Shown: one piece after another, positions 56,224-64,000 of the stretch
Layout: every line of letters begins with the position of its first letter
Position numbering within the stretch: the stretch's first letter is position 1
NCBI RefSeq assembly: GCF_003991135.1
Contig: NZ_CP016379.1
Coordinates: 1,798,001-1,862,000, forward strand
DNA from: Anoxybacter fermentans
GTDB taxonomy: Bacteria > Bacillota > Halanaerobiia > DY22613
Direction of reading: 5' to 3'
DNA: 64,000 bases
Notes under the pieces: model-generated
Databases searched by the model: none
The model's input: only the letters and a program-made list of their open reading frames with translations
What the model was told of the DNA's origin: nothing
Position numbers and translations under genes: made by a program

Positions 56224-56256
56224 AAAAAAACCGCCAATCTCGAATGATTGACGGTC
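56224..56256 (-). terminator. Terminator of the AtuA-DUF4387 unit
   Basis: ACCGTCAATC pairs with GATTGGCGGT (G-U pairs) and is followed by TTTTTTT on the minus strand, 12 bases after the DUF4387 stop. Confidence 0.85.
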
Positions 56257-56267
56257 CTTTTACATAT

Positions 56268-56594
56268 TTATTCTTCCCATGGAATCTCAATATCTAAAAG
56301 TGGTGCGTGCTGCTGTGCACCATACACATCTGTTTCACCCAAAGCCCCAGAAGGTCTTGGACGAACAATGGTAGCTTTGATTGCACGCGCTGGATCATAA
56401 TTGATTACTGAAATAACATTCTTGATCGGGATATTGTATAGCCGGGCAATTAACTCAGGAGTAATCACATTAGACTCTTTCACCTTCTGATATATCTCAT
56501 CAGATTTGAAAATAAAATCAAAAGTCAACTGATATGGCCCTGCATTTTTACTTCTAATTACAGCAGCCAGTTCGGTAATTTTCCGCTTAGTCAT
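56268..56594 (-). CDS. DUF4387 protein (AtuA partner)
   Basis: A 108-residue protein beginning MTKRKITELAAVIRSKNAGP. The conserved block SKNAGPYQLTFDFIF and the end block VRPRPSGALGETDVYGAQQH are typical of DUF4387. The ATG at 56594 lies 8 bases after AAGGGGGT, so it is preferred over the ATG at 56600. It is 12 bases after the AtuA-like gene and is probably translated as a partner. In some organisms the two domains are fused or adjacent. The biochemical role is unknown. Confidence 0.88.
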   Translation of the reverse strand: MTKRKITELAAVIRSKNAGPYQLTFDFIFKSDEIYQKVKESNVITPELIARLYNIPIKNVISVINYDPARAIKATIVRPRPSGALGETDVYGAQQHAPLLDIEIPWEE

Positions 56595-56606
56595 GGCCAT
56601 ACCCCC

Positions 56607-57968
56607 TTACATATCTTCATAGTGGATGGAGCAAAGTTCCAATGGATCATCCACTATAAGAAGGTAATTTAGACAAAATTCATATACTTCCCCTGCTTTC
56701 AGATCAGAAGGTGAATAGGGAAAAGCCAGATTTCCGGCTGTAGCCACCCGGCCAGGATAACCATAATGAAGCATTGTAGAACGGGCAAAACTACAGATTG
56801 TATTTGCCAGTTCCTGAGTTTTTGCCACCACATCAATGATTATTCCCAACTCATGGCTAATTACACCTTTTAATGGCTCCAGATCACCCATGACACCGTT
56901 TTTACCATAAATCTTAAAAATAAGCGAATAATCGGAAGGATCTATATCATCAAAGTTTTCTTCCACTGTCTTCCGAACAGCTTTAATAATATCATCAATC
57001 TGGCTGATCATAATTGGATCCCGGGTTCCTGCAATAGAAAGAGTACGGTAACCTATAAGACGGGCTGCTTCCAATTTGATAGTATATTGCTCTCCTGGAA
57101 TAAATCGACTTCCTGTCACCTTTACTCTTCTTTCATCCAACTGTTCAAAATTACATCCTGTCAGATCAAGGACTCCTCCTGGGCCGTGCAATTTCAGTGG
57201 ATTACTCTTTTCATAAAGAGTATGAGCTGCTACAGAGACAGTGGTACATCTCCGCTTCTCATTCAAAGGCTCTAAAATGAAGTAATTTTCACCTAAAGTT
57301 CCAAACATACAGTCACTTCCACTTCCAGGATCGGAAGCGATGGCTGCACATTCCAGAATCTTACCCATATGAAAAGCCAGTCCAGGATCAAAACCCTTCA
57401 TAATCCCCATGGCAGCAAAGACAGTCGGGTCATAAACCCGGCCAGCAATAATCACATCAGCATCATTTTTCAATGCCTCAATAATAGGTTCAACTCCCAT
57501 CTGGCCAACAACCCGAACTGCTTCATCTAATTCAGCCAGATAATTATCCTCATCATGTTCTAAGGGTAATACCCGGTCCTTATCATAATAACTACGTAAT
57601 GTCTCTTTATCAATCTCACTATTGATATAGGCCAATTTAAAATGTAAATCTTCTTCTTTCGCAATCTCCCTCACAATATCAAGACACCAGTTTAAATGCT
57701 CATTTGCCCCTGAACCTCCCGCTGTACCTACAATAACGGGAATCTTCCGCTCTACACCCGCTTTTAACATCAGCTTTAAATCACGCTTGACAGCAGTACG
57801 GTCAGTAAACGATTTACCTGCACCGAGATAATAAGGTCCAGGATCTGTAGATCCTGCATCAACAGCAATCAAATCAGGATTCTTTGCCAGACCCTTTTTA
57901 AATGATTCTATAGGAAAGCCGTATCCTAAAATAGCGGTGGGTGATAAAACACGAATCTCTTTGCCCAT
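56607..57968 (-). CDS. AtuA/DUF1446-family protein
   Basis: A 453-residue cytoplasmic protein. Near the N-terminus are AVDAGSTDPGPYYLG and VGTAGGSGANEHLNWC, and later IIAGRVYDPTVFAAMG with CAAIASDPGSGSDCMFGT, all hallmarks of the AtuA/DUF1446 family. AtuA was named in acyclic terpene (citronellol) use, but its reaction is unproven. This gene is upstream of DUF4387 and downstream of methylaspartate ammonia-lyase, on the same strand but across repeat R8. It has AAGGAGG 9 bases before the ATG. In this context a function in handling mesaconate or a related branched acid is a reasonable but untested idea. Confidence 0.88.
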   Translation of the reverse strand: MGKEIRVLSPTAILGYGFPIESFKKGLAKNPDLIAVDAGSTDPGPYYLGAGKSFTDRTAVKRDLKLMLKAGVERKIPVIVGTAGGSGANEHLNWCLDIVREIAKEEDLHFKLAYINSEIDKETLRSYYDKDRVLPLEHDEDNYLAELDEAVRVVGQMGVEPIIEALKNDADVIIAGRVYDPTVFAAMGIMKGFDPGLAFHMGKILECAAIASDPGSGSDCMFGTLGENYFILEPLNEKRRCTTVSVAAHTLYEKSNPLKLHGPGGVLDLTGCNFEQLDERRVKVTGSRFIPGEQYTIKLEAARLIGYRTLSIAGTRDPIMISQIDDIIKAVRKTVEENFDDIDPSDYSLIFKIYGKNGVMGDLEPLKGVISHELGIIIDVVAKTQELANTICSFARSTMLHYGYPGRVATAGNLAFPYSPSDLKAGEVYEFCLNYLLIVDDPLELCSIHYEDM

Positions 57969-58029
57969 AACGGTACCTCCTTATAAAATCTCATACAACA
58001 CCAAGAGACCGAAATAAATTTATGATTAA

Positions 58030-58238
58030 ACTGCAAAAAGCTAATTTTGAGCGACATAGAAATTTTTCGTTAAACCATCTTAGTGAGATTTCAGTCGAAA
58101 TAAGGCCTCATCACAGGATGTGATGAGCTAATCAAGGGTCAGGAGGACCCATTGATTAGTGTGCCTTATTTCGACTGAAATCGAACTTTAGATGGTTCGA
58201 AAAATTTCTCTTGAAGCGAAAAATTAGCTTTTTGCAGT
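58030..58238 (-). repeat. Dispersed palindromic element, copy R8
   Basis: Full reverse copy from ACTGCAAAAAGCTAATTTTG to TAGCTTTTTGCAGT, nearly identical to R7 apart from lacking the 17-base duplication. Both apical hairpins are present. It lies between the ammonia-lyase and AtuA genes. Confidence 0.92.
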
Positions 58239-58249
58239 AAAATCTTTTA

Positions 58250-59503
58250 TTAACTTATTACCCCCTCTTTTCGAGCTTTAATCAATGTGATAACACGCTG
58301 CATTTCATTATAAACTATCATAAGACCTTCATCTACTCCCATTCCGGGCTTGGCCAGAATCTGGGTTGGTTGGGTAGCAATGGCGATATTGGTACAGATT
58401 TGAGCAGAGCGGTCTGTTTCATTACAGGTTCCACCTTCATAAGCACCCACCCCATGCTCTTTACAATAAAGTATGGCCTCAATAACGTTATTAATTCCTC
58501 CCAAATCCGGAGTCTTAATCTGTACCATATGACAGGCTTCTTCATCTACAAAGAGTTTAATATCCTCAAGGGTATTGCACCACTCATCAGCTACCAGTTC
58601 TACATTTACATCTCTCTCTTTGCAGGCAGCCAATAACTTTTTCATTGCTTCAATCTGTCCTTCACGACTTCCGGCATCAATAGGGCCTTCAATCCGCAAT
58701 TTAAATGGCTTTGCCGCTTCTTCTAAAGTCTTTAAATATTCTGCTATGGCAGTATAATCATCATTAAATGCAAGTCCAATGGTCCCATATACATCAATAT
58801 GCAGAACAGGTTTATAATCGTCTCCACCCAACTGCTTAATCCTATCTCTCAACCACTCTATATATGCCTTTAGCTTCTCACCTTTGGCACCCAACTTTGT
58901 TTTCACATTGTTAATGAGGCCGTGAGGCAAAACATCAGCTCTTTTAATAATTCCTTTATCAGCATTTATATACCGATCATCTCCAGTCTGGATAAATATA
59001 GGAACAGGTTGAGGTTCTAAGGTTAAACCATATTCTTCTGCAATCACTTCCGCCATAGTCACTTTTCTGGCTCGGGCCACTGCATCTAAAAGGGCCTGGG
59101 TCAGCCCATAGCGAATTGCAGTATGAACCCGTTTCCCATCAATCTTTAAGTGCTCAATCTCATAAGCCAATTCTCTAAAACTGTTCAACTCTCGCCCCTC
59201 AAGGATGGGGGCAACATATTTTTCAATCCTGGGAATAAAATCTTCCGTCAAAAAGAGAGGATCACGCCCTCCTGTTCCCGAATATTGCACTGCAGCACAA
59301 TCTCCATAAGCAACCTGTCCATCTTCCAATATTATCATTACAGAAATCGACTCACCCCTCTGCCGCACAGCAGAAAATCCTGGAGTCATCGGCTCCCCAA
59401 GATAAGCAAATCCATCTTCTCTAGCATCATTTTTAATTGCTTTTTGATCGTCGAAGTAAAATCCGGTTAATCCCGGTGAAGCAATCACTTTTTTAATCTT
59501 CAT
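58250..59503 (-). CDS. mal: Methylaspartate ammonia-lyase
   Basis: A 417-residue enolase-superfamily enzyme converting (2S,3S)-3-methylaspartate to mesaconate and ammonia. Characteristic segments are FYFDDQKAIKNDA near the N-terminus, VKTKLGAKGEKL with the catalytic lysine region, HIDVYGTIG and IEGPIDAGSREGQ (metal ligands), ADEWCNTLEDI and MVQIKTPDLGGINNV with the second active-site lysine. The ATG at 59503 has TTGGAGGG 7 bases upstream; the longer frame is unlikely. It follows glmE by 39 bases in the glutamate fermentation operon. Confidence 0.97.
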   Translation of the reverse strand: MKIKKVIASPGLTGFYFDDQKAIKNDAREDGFAYLGEPMTPGFSAVRQRGESISVMIILEDGQVAYGDCAAVQYSGTGGRDPLFLTEDFIPRIEKYVAPILEGRELNSFRELAYEIEHLKIDGKRVHTAIRYGLTQALLDAVARARKVTMAEVIAEEYGLTLEPQPVPIFIQTGDDRYINADKGIIKRADVLPHGLINNVKTKLGAKGEKLKAYIEWLRDRIKQLGGDDYKPVLHIDVYGTIGLAFNDDYTAIAEYLKTLEEAAKPFKLRIEGPIDAGSREGQIEAMKKLLAACKERDVNVELVADEWCNTLEDIKLFVDEEACHMVQIKTPDLGGINNVIEAILYCKEHGVGAYEGGTCNETDRSAQICTNIAIATQPTQILAKPGMGVDEGLMIVYNEMQRVITLIKARKEGVIS

Positions 59504-59542
59504 CTCAAATCCCTCCAACATTATCCTGTTTAGATTCTAATA

Positions 59543-60994
59543 CTACCGCGGTCTTCCTACCAGCATACCTTTACCGACAGAATAGATATCATCAATTACC
59601 ATCTGGAAGCTGGGTTCACGACCTTCTACCTGGCCCCGTTCAGCCAATTTGGCCTCATGGAATTCTTTAATCTCTGCATCAAAAGGTAGATTACCAGTTT
59701 CCAGGAACCGTACTGCACCATTATTATCCCGGGCCGGCAGAATCTTACCTAAATTATAGCGGGATGGCGCAAAGGGAACATCTATGACTCCTGCCTGGAA
59801 AGCCTTGATAATTCCCTGTACTAAATCACCTTCACCCAAATCCAGAACTCTATCGATGATAGCCCGAACTTCTTTTTTGATCATCTCTTTTTCAATCAAA
59901 AGCTTTTCTGTATCTTCAATACTCTGATCACGAAGCATATTTACTACCTGTTTTGTGGCCTTTAAGCCTGCGGCATTTGCTTCTTTGGTTGGAATTCCCA
60001 GTGCCTCATGAGGAGTTTTAACTATTACTTTGGTAGCTTTCGCCAGTGCTGCAGTTACTGCTCCCCAGGAAATAACCCCAAAAGCTTTAGCTTCATCCTG
60101 AGGGAATCCACCCATCCACTGATGAAAAACTGTAGTTAACTGACAGTCGGTATAGCCAAATTTATTAAAGTATTCGATGGCCAGTTCCTCTAAGGTCTGG
60201 ATAGCAGCAACATCCTGAATCAGATTTCCACACTGACCGTAACCTAATGTCAGGTTCTTTACTCCCTGTTCAGCAGCCAATAATCCTTCCAGAATGGCAA
60301 CTGCATGGGAGATAGAAGGAGGTACCAGAGTTCCGGTAAGAGGACCAAAGGGTTCCCGATTGATCTCTACTCCCTTTTCCTGATACAGACCGACAAGCCG
60401 GTCAACATACTGCCAGTAAAATAATGTCTTCTCTATTGAAACATCTTTTGCATAAGGAATATTGTAGGAGATTCCACCACCTTCAAAGTCGGTAAAACCA
60501 CCTGCAAGGGTAATTTCAGCCAATAATCTGGCATCAGGGGTTCCATGCCGAACCTGAAGTGGTCTATCCAGGGATTCAACAACTTTCCGACATGCAGCAA
60601 CACCGTGATTAACTGCCGGAAATCCATTTAACATAGAACGTCCCATTTTTCGACTTTCTTCAATCCCCCGCTGTGCTTCTTCATATTGATTTTGGCGGGT
60701 ATAACTATCAATGGTTGTTGGCAATAAATCAGCTTCTCCTTCATCCTGAAGGTATTTTAATAAATCAATGTGTTCATTGATTAGTGCTACACCTGCCCGG
60801 GGTTGAATCAAGGTTCTACCTTCTTTTTTGGCTCTGGCTAATACATCCTTAAATCGCTTATGGGCAGGAATCTCTTTTTGATAAGCAACTGCCTCTTCTA
60901 AATCTACTTCAGCACCGGTAGGCCACATTTTTAAGACTTCTTCCCGAATCTGATTAAAATAGTCAAGATCCCATTTCCTGTTACGCAATTCCAT
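59543..60994 (-). CDS. glmE: Glutamate mutase epsilon subunit (methylaspartate mutase E)
   Basis: A 483-residue subunit, exactly the length reported for clostridial GlmE. It binds the substrate and, with GlmS and coenzyme B12, rearranges L-glutamate to 3-methylaspartate. Segments include [20 protein letters not shown] near 100-120, [27 protein letters not shown] and [19 protein letters not shown]. The ATG at 60994 (MELRNRKWD) has GGGAGG 9 bases upstream; the 21-codon extension to 61057 lacks support. Upstream glmL ends 34 bases away. Confidence 0.97.
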   Translation of the reverse strand: MELRNRKWDLDYFNQIREEVLKMWPTGAEVDLEEAVAYQKEIPAHKRFKDVLARAKKEGRTLIQPRAGVALINEHIDLLKYLQDEGEADLLPTTIDSYTRQNQYEEAQRGIEESRKMGRSMLNGFPAVNHGVAACRKVVESLDRPLQVRHGTPDARLLAEITLAGGFTDFEGGGISYNIPYAKDVSIEKTLFYWQYVDRLVGLYQEKGVEINREPFGPLTGTLVPPSISHAVAILEGLLAAEQGVKNLTLGYGQCGNLIQDVAAIQTLEELAIEYFNKFGYTDCQLTTVFHQWMGGFPQDEAKAFGVISWGAVTAALAKATKVIVKTPHEALGIPTKEANAAGLKATKQVVNMLRDQSIEDTEKLLIEKEMIKKEVRAIIDRVLDLGEGDLVQGIIKAFQAGVIDVPFAPSRYNLGKILPARDNNGAVRFLETGNLPFDAEIKEFHEAKLAERGQVEGREPSFQMVIDDIYSVGKGMLVGRPR

Positions 60995-61028
60995 AACATC
61001 ATTCCTCCCTGGTGAAAAGATTATCTCG

Positions 61029-62429
61029 TCATAAAGGTTTGATATATTTTTTAGCAATCTTTAACGCAGCAGATGGATCTCTTTCAGCCAGGAGGCCTAC
61101 TGCCGAAAGAATATACTGTTTATCAATCCAGAACTGTGGATTCTGGGGAGCTAAGAGTGTAGGATCATTATCATCAAAGATAGCACCTTTTAAAATCTTT
61201 CCAGGTTCTGGGTGGTTTACAATTACACCACCGGTTCCAATTACTATCTTCAAAGGAGTTAAATCTTTACCATATTGCAGATAGCTACTTCCAAAAGGTG
61301 TATAAATTACTTCTACTCTCCCCACATGGCGCTTAACCGCAAATTTTACAGCAGCCCAACCAATAACCGTATCCAAAGCCTTATCTACCTCAGTTTGAGG
61401 AAGATATTCTACATCTTTACTTAATCGGTATACCTTTTCTTTGATTTCATCACTGGATAATTCAAATCCCATCTCTTTTAGAGCTTCTTTCAGCAATTTG
61501 ACACCTACCACATCCAATAGGGCCTGGGCACTATAACGCATCCCCAGATCTCCTTCCACTGTTCGTTTGGCATAGGGTTCAGGTAATCCCCTTAAGTTTA
61601 CTCCCGATTTGGCTGGATCACCTTTGGCCAATGAATGGACATCTGTGGTCGCACCACCCACATCCACCACCATCAATTCCCCCAAACCTTCTTCATCATC
61701 AGTACCATCTGCCATCAACTGAGCTGCAGCAAGTACTGCAGCAGGTGTTGGCATCATCAAATTTTCCACATATTCCTGTGCCTTTTCCAATCCTTTAGCC
61801 TCTATAATTCGTTCCAGAAATACCTGACGAATAGTTTCACGTGCAGGTTCAATGTTTAATTTATCTAATTCCGGCATAACATTTTCCGTTACCCGGACAT
61901 CTTTATTGGCTTTAGCAAGAATCTCCTCCACCTCATGGGCAACACTTTTATTCCCGGCAGCAACGATGGGAACATCTAAAGATGAATGGGCCAGTACTTT
62001 TGCATTATGCAAAATTACCTTTTTATTTCCACCATCAGTTCCGCCCGCCAAAAGAATTAAATCAGGCTCTAAAGACTGAATCTCAGCCATCTCCCTATCA
62101 CTTAGTTCATAAGAGAAGACTTTAAGAACTTTGGCTCCAGCTCCTAAAGCTGCCCTTTTGGCCGCTTCCGCTGTCAATTCAGGAACCAGACCAATGGCAA
62201 CCATTTTAAGCCCTCCAGCTGCACTACTGCAGGCCAAACGATAAGTAGCCTTTTCCCAATCAACTCCCTGTTCCTTTAACTGGCTCAATGCTTTATTAAT
62301 ACCGATAGTTACATCTGTTTCCACCGTTGTATGGGCCCGGGTTGATGCCACCAGTTCCAAACACTCCAGATCAAAAAATCTTACTTTAGTATAGGTACTG
62401 CCAATATCCATCAATAGAGCAGTTTTCAT
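61029..62429 (-). CDS. glmL: Glutamate mutase reactivating factor GlmL
   Basis: A 466-residue ASKHA-fold ATPase. The phosphate-binding start is [13 protein letters not shown] (about 5-17), with [28 protein letters not shown] and [14 protein letters not shown]. GlmL proteins exchange damaged B12 on glutamate mutase. The ATG at 62429 has AAGGAG 8 bases upstream, so the three-codon extension is rejected. It lies between glmS (12 bases) and glmE. Confidence 0.96.
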   Translation of the reverse strand: MKTALLMDIGSTYTKVRFFDLECLELVASTRAHTTVETDVTIGINKALSQLKEQGVDWEKATYRLACSSAAGGLKMVAIGLVPELTAEAAKRAALGAGAKVLKVFSYELSDREMAEIQSLEPDLILLAGGTDGGNKKVILHNAKVLAHSSLDVPIVAAGNKSVAHEVEEILAKANKDVRVTENVMPELDKLNIEPARETIRQVFLERIIEAKGLEKAQEYVENLMMPTPAAVLAAAQLMADGTDDEEGLGELMVVDVGGATTDVHSLAKGDPAKSGVNLRGLPEPYAKRTVEGDLGMRYSAQALLDVVGVKLLKEALKEMGFELSSDEIKEKVYRLSKDVEYLPQTEVDKALDTVIGWAAVKFAVKRHVGRVEVIYTPFGSSYLQYGKDLTPLKIVIGTGGVIVNHPEPGKILKGAIFDDNDPTLLAPQNPQFWIDKQYILSAVGLLAERDPSAALKIAKKYIKPL

Positions 62430-62441
62430 TTCTACCACTCC

Positions 62442-62858
62442 TTAATCTTCAATCCCTAAATCCTTTTTCAAATCAGCAATAGCTGTCTCGGGCATTGTTC
62501 CCGGTGGATAAACCCTATGGAAACCCATTTCTAAAAAGCGCTTTTTCACTTCTTCAAAATCCTGTTTTCCAACAACAAGATTGCCTCCCACATAAAGAAG
62601 TACATCATCTAGACCTGCCTCTTTACATTTTTGAGGAAAACCTTGACAATCCAATTCTCCATGTCCGTAAAGGGACGAAACCAGAATGGCATCTGCATTG
62701 GTCTCAATAGCTGCATTAATAAATTCTTCCTGTGAAGCCATTACACCAATATTTACCACTTTAAACCCGGCTTCTGTCAATGCATATTCCAGGATTTTGT
62801 TACCCACTGCATGAACATCTGCCCCAATAACTCCAAGAACAAGTGTTTTCTTTTCCAT
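62442..62858 (-). CDS. glmS: Glutamate mutase sigma subunit (methylaspartate mutase S)
   Basis: A 138-residue B12-binding subunit. It has the cobalamin motif DVHAVG (D14, H16, G19, the DXHXXG pattern) with the lower histidine ligand, followed by [13 protein letters not shown] (the SXL motif) and [20 protein letters not shown] (GG motif). The ATG at 62858 has AGGGTGGG upstream. It is not the glucosamine synthase also called GlmS. First of the mutase genes, 27 bases after murI. Confidence 0.97.
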   Translation of the reverse strand: MEKKTLVLGVIGADVHAVGNKILEYALTEAGFKVVNIGVMASQEEFINAAIETNADAILVSSLYGHGELDCQGFPQKCKEAGLDDVLLYVGGNLVVGKQDFEEVKKRFLEMGFHRVYPPGTMPETAIADLKKDLGIED

Positions 62859-62885
62859 TATAAATCCCACCCTAATCAAAATTTT

Positions 62886-63695
62886 TTAAAATAGGTTTAA
62901 TTCTTTAAACTCTAACTTCATACCTAACTTTTTGCGTCCAATTTGCAAAAACTCTTTAGAAACTTTGTCCAACTGACTGGTTAGACAGATTTCTTCACCT
63001 TTTTCAGCAGTATTAAGGAGATTTTTTGCTTTAAGATCATTTTCAATCTTTCTTGCAATCTCTGTACCTGGGAAAATAATCTTAAGCTGACCATCACTTA
63101 CTTTCTCAATGGATTCGGTTAAAAAAGGATAATGGGTACATCCAAGAATGATGGAATCACATCCAGCATTCAAAATTGGAGTCAAATATTCTCTTAAAAC
63201 TTTTTCCGTTTCAGGGCCATATAATTTACCTGACTCGACTAATGGGACCAATTTTGGTGCAGGAACAGCTACCACCTCTGCATCAGGGTTTAATTTATGA
63301 ATCGCATTCTGATATCCACCACTTTTTACAGTACCTTCAGCAGCAATAAGGCCGATTTTCTGGTTTTTCGAAGAATTTACTGCTTTTTTTGCCCCTTCTT
63401 CAACCGGGCCAATCACCGGTACATCAAATCTCTCCCGCACCGTATCAATTGCTGCTACAGTTGCCGTATTGCAGGCGATTACAACATATTTAGCCTTTTT
63501 TTCACATACAAGATACTCAATAATTGTAAGTACATACTCCCTTACCTCTAACTGAGGTTTTGACCCGTAGGGAATATGTAAATTGTCACCATAATAAATG
63601 ATATTCTCCCCCGGAAGTCTTTTAACTACCTCACTGGTGATGGTAAGTCCTCCAACACCGGAGTCCAAAAAGCCGATTGGGCTTTCTCTAGTCAT
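62886..63695 (-). CDS. murI: Glutamate racemase
   Basis: A 269-residue enzyme interconverting L- and D-glutamate. Key parts are GFLDSGVGGLT (D11, S12), VIACNTATVAAID (C75) and ILGCTHYPFL (second catalytic cysteine near 185), all intact. It supplies D-glutamate for peptidoglycan. Directly upstream of glmS, it may also allow D-glutamate to enter the fermentation pathway. The ATG has GGAGGGAAT upstream and follows the previous gene by 12 bases. Confidence 0.96.
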   Translation of the reverse strand: MTRESPIGFLDSGVGGLTITSEVVKRLPGENIIYYGDNLHIPYGSKPQLEVREYVLTIIEYLVCEKKAKYVVIACNTATVAAIDTVRERFDVPVIGPVEEGAKKAVNSSKNQKIGLIAAEGTVKSGGYQNAIHKLNPDAEVVAVPAPKLVPLVESGKLYGPETEKVLREYLTPILNAGCDSIILGCTHYPFLTESIEKVSDGQLKIIFPGTEIARKIENDLKAKNLLNTAEKGEEICLTSQLDKVSKEFLQIGRKKLGMKLEFKELNLF

Positions 63696-63707
63696 CTACA
63701 TTCCCTC

Positions 63708-64000
63708 CTATTTCTTCAGATCTAACATAGCCATTTTCAGCATCTTTGTAGAGCCATGATCCGGCAATGATGCAAATTCAATAATTTCTTTCTCCCCCTG
63801 GGCCAACATAGCTACCTGATGATAACGGTGAGGTGATACAATAATATAGTCTAAGCCTTGAATAAATTTCCTTAATACTTCCTCTTCTTCATTAGTATTT
63901 ACTTTTAACTCAACATTACCCAAACCAATCCGGTTAAGAGTTTTTTCCACTTCTTTTGCAAAATTTTCAGTTGAACAGATAAGCCCCACGGGAATCCCTG
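63708..64000 (-). CDS. C-terminal part of a probable transcriptional regulator (runs off the window)
   Basis: The open frame continues to the right edge, so the N-terminus is missing. The visible residues read GIPVGLICSTENFAKEVEKT, then an acidic helix, then LDYIIVSPHRYHQV and ASLPDHGSTKMLKM. This resembles the effector half of GntR-type regulators seen next to glutamate mutase genes, but I cannot confirm the family without the DNA-binding part. It sits 12 bases upstream of murI and could control the glutamate fermentation genes. Confidence 0.45.
   Translation of the reverse strand, partial: GIPVGLICSTENFAKEVEKTLNRIGLGNVELKVNTNEEEEVLRKFIQGLDYIIVSPHRYHQVAMLAQGEKEIIEFASLPDHGSTKMLKMAMLDLKK

Overview
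The window looks like the chromosome of an AT-rich anaerobic, amino-acid-fermenting Firmicute, most plausibly Halanaerobiales-like. This is inferred from gene content; no 16S rRNA is present. Supporting signs are a tyrosine/valine-type T-box leader, the lonB-lonA-engB and tig-clpP-clpX gene orders, the MrfA/MrfB repair pair, spore-type SPOCS domains, and the methylaspartate route of glutamate fermentation. The extracytoplasmic peptide-binding protein has a plain signal peptide without a lipobox cysteine, which would suit a diderm cell. Almost every gene is on the minus strand; only an IS110-family transposase (28.0-29.4 kb) and a lacI-type regulator (38.4-39.5 kb) are on the plus strand.

Layout. 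0-14 kb: partial MFS transporter, valS with a distant T-box leader and a broken GNAT gene between them, an NSS amino-acid transporter with a MetS-type small subunit, a LysR-mrfA-mrfB-phosphatase operon, a chemoreceptor-like protein, tRNA-Arg(CCT). 14-23 kb: a six-gene operon of two DUF6385-type proteins (one with a SPOCS-like domain) framing four GT2 glycosyltransferases. 23-27.5 kb: three GNAT acetyltransferases with a methyltransferase, a frameshifted membrane protein, a VOC protein. 27.5-29.7 kb: an IS110 element inserted inside a palindromic repeat. 29.9-39.5 kb: engB, lonA, lonB, a GT4 glycosyltransferase with a GH13 sugar phosphorylase and divergent lacI regulator. 39.8-46 kb: clpX, clpP, tig, tRNA-Arg(TCT), tRNA-His, rdgB, rph, a P-loop protein. 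46-49 kb: a HEPN plus KGGVGR-type ATPase gene pair resembling a conflict/defence module. 49-64 kb: an M20 peptidase, OppBCDF and binding protein, followed upstream by DUF4387/AtuA, methylaspartate ammonia-lyase, glutamate mutase (GlmE, GlmL, GlmS), glutamate racemase and part of a probable regulator. Together these suggest peptide uptake, release of glutamate and fermentation through 3-methylaspartate and mesaconate.

The two most striking structures are (1) a dispersed, roughly 210-bp, nearly palindromic element, with eight copies (one interrupted) plus a degenerate half copy, all between genes, with about 76-bp inverted arms and one or two small apical hairpins; and (2) the IS110 insertion into one of these copies. 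The 5' non-coding region of the IS carries a foldable RNA whose two internal loops contain short segments matching the actual target halves and the actual IS ends on either side of a CT core, as expected for a bridge RNA. The programmed target is the apical hairpin of the repeat family itself.
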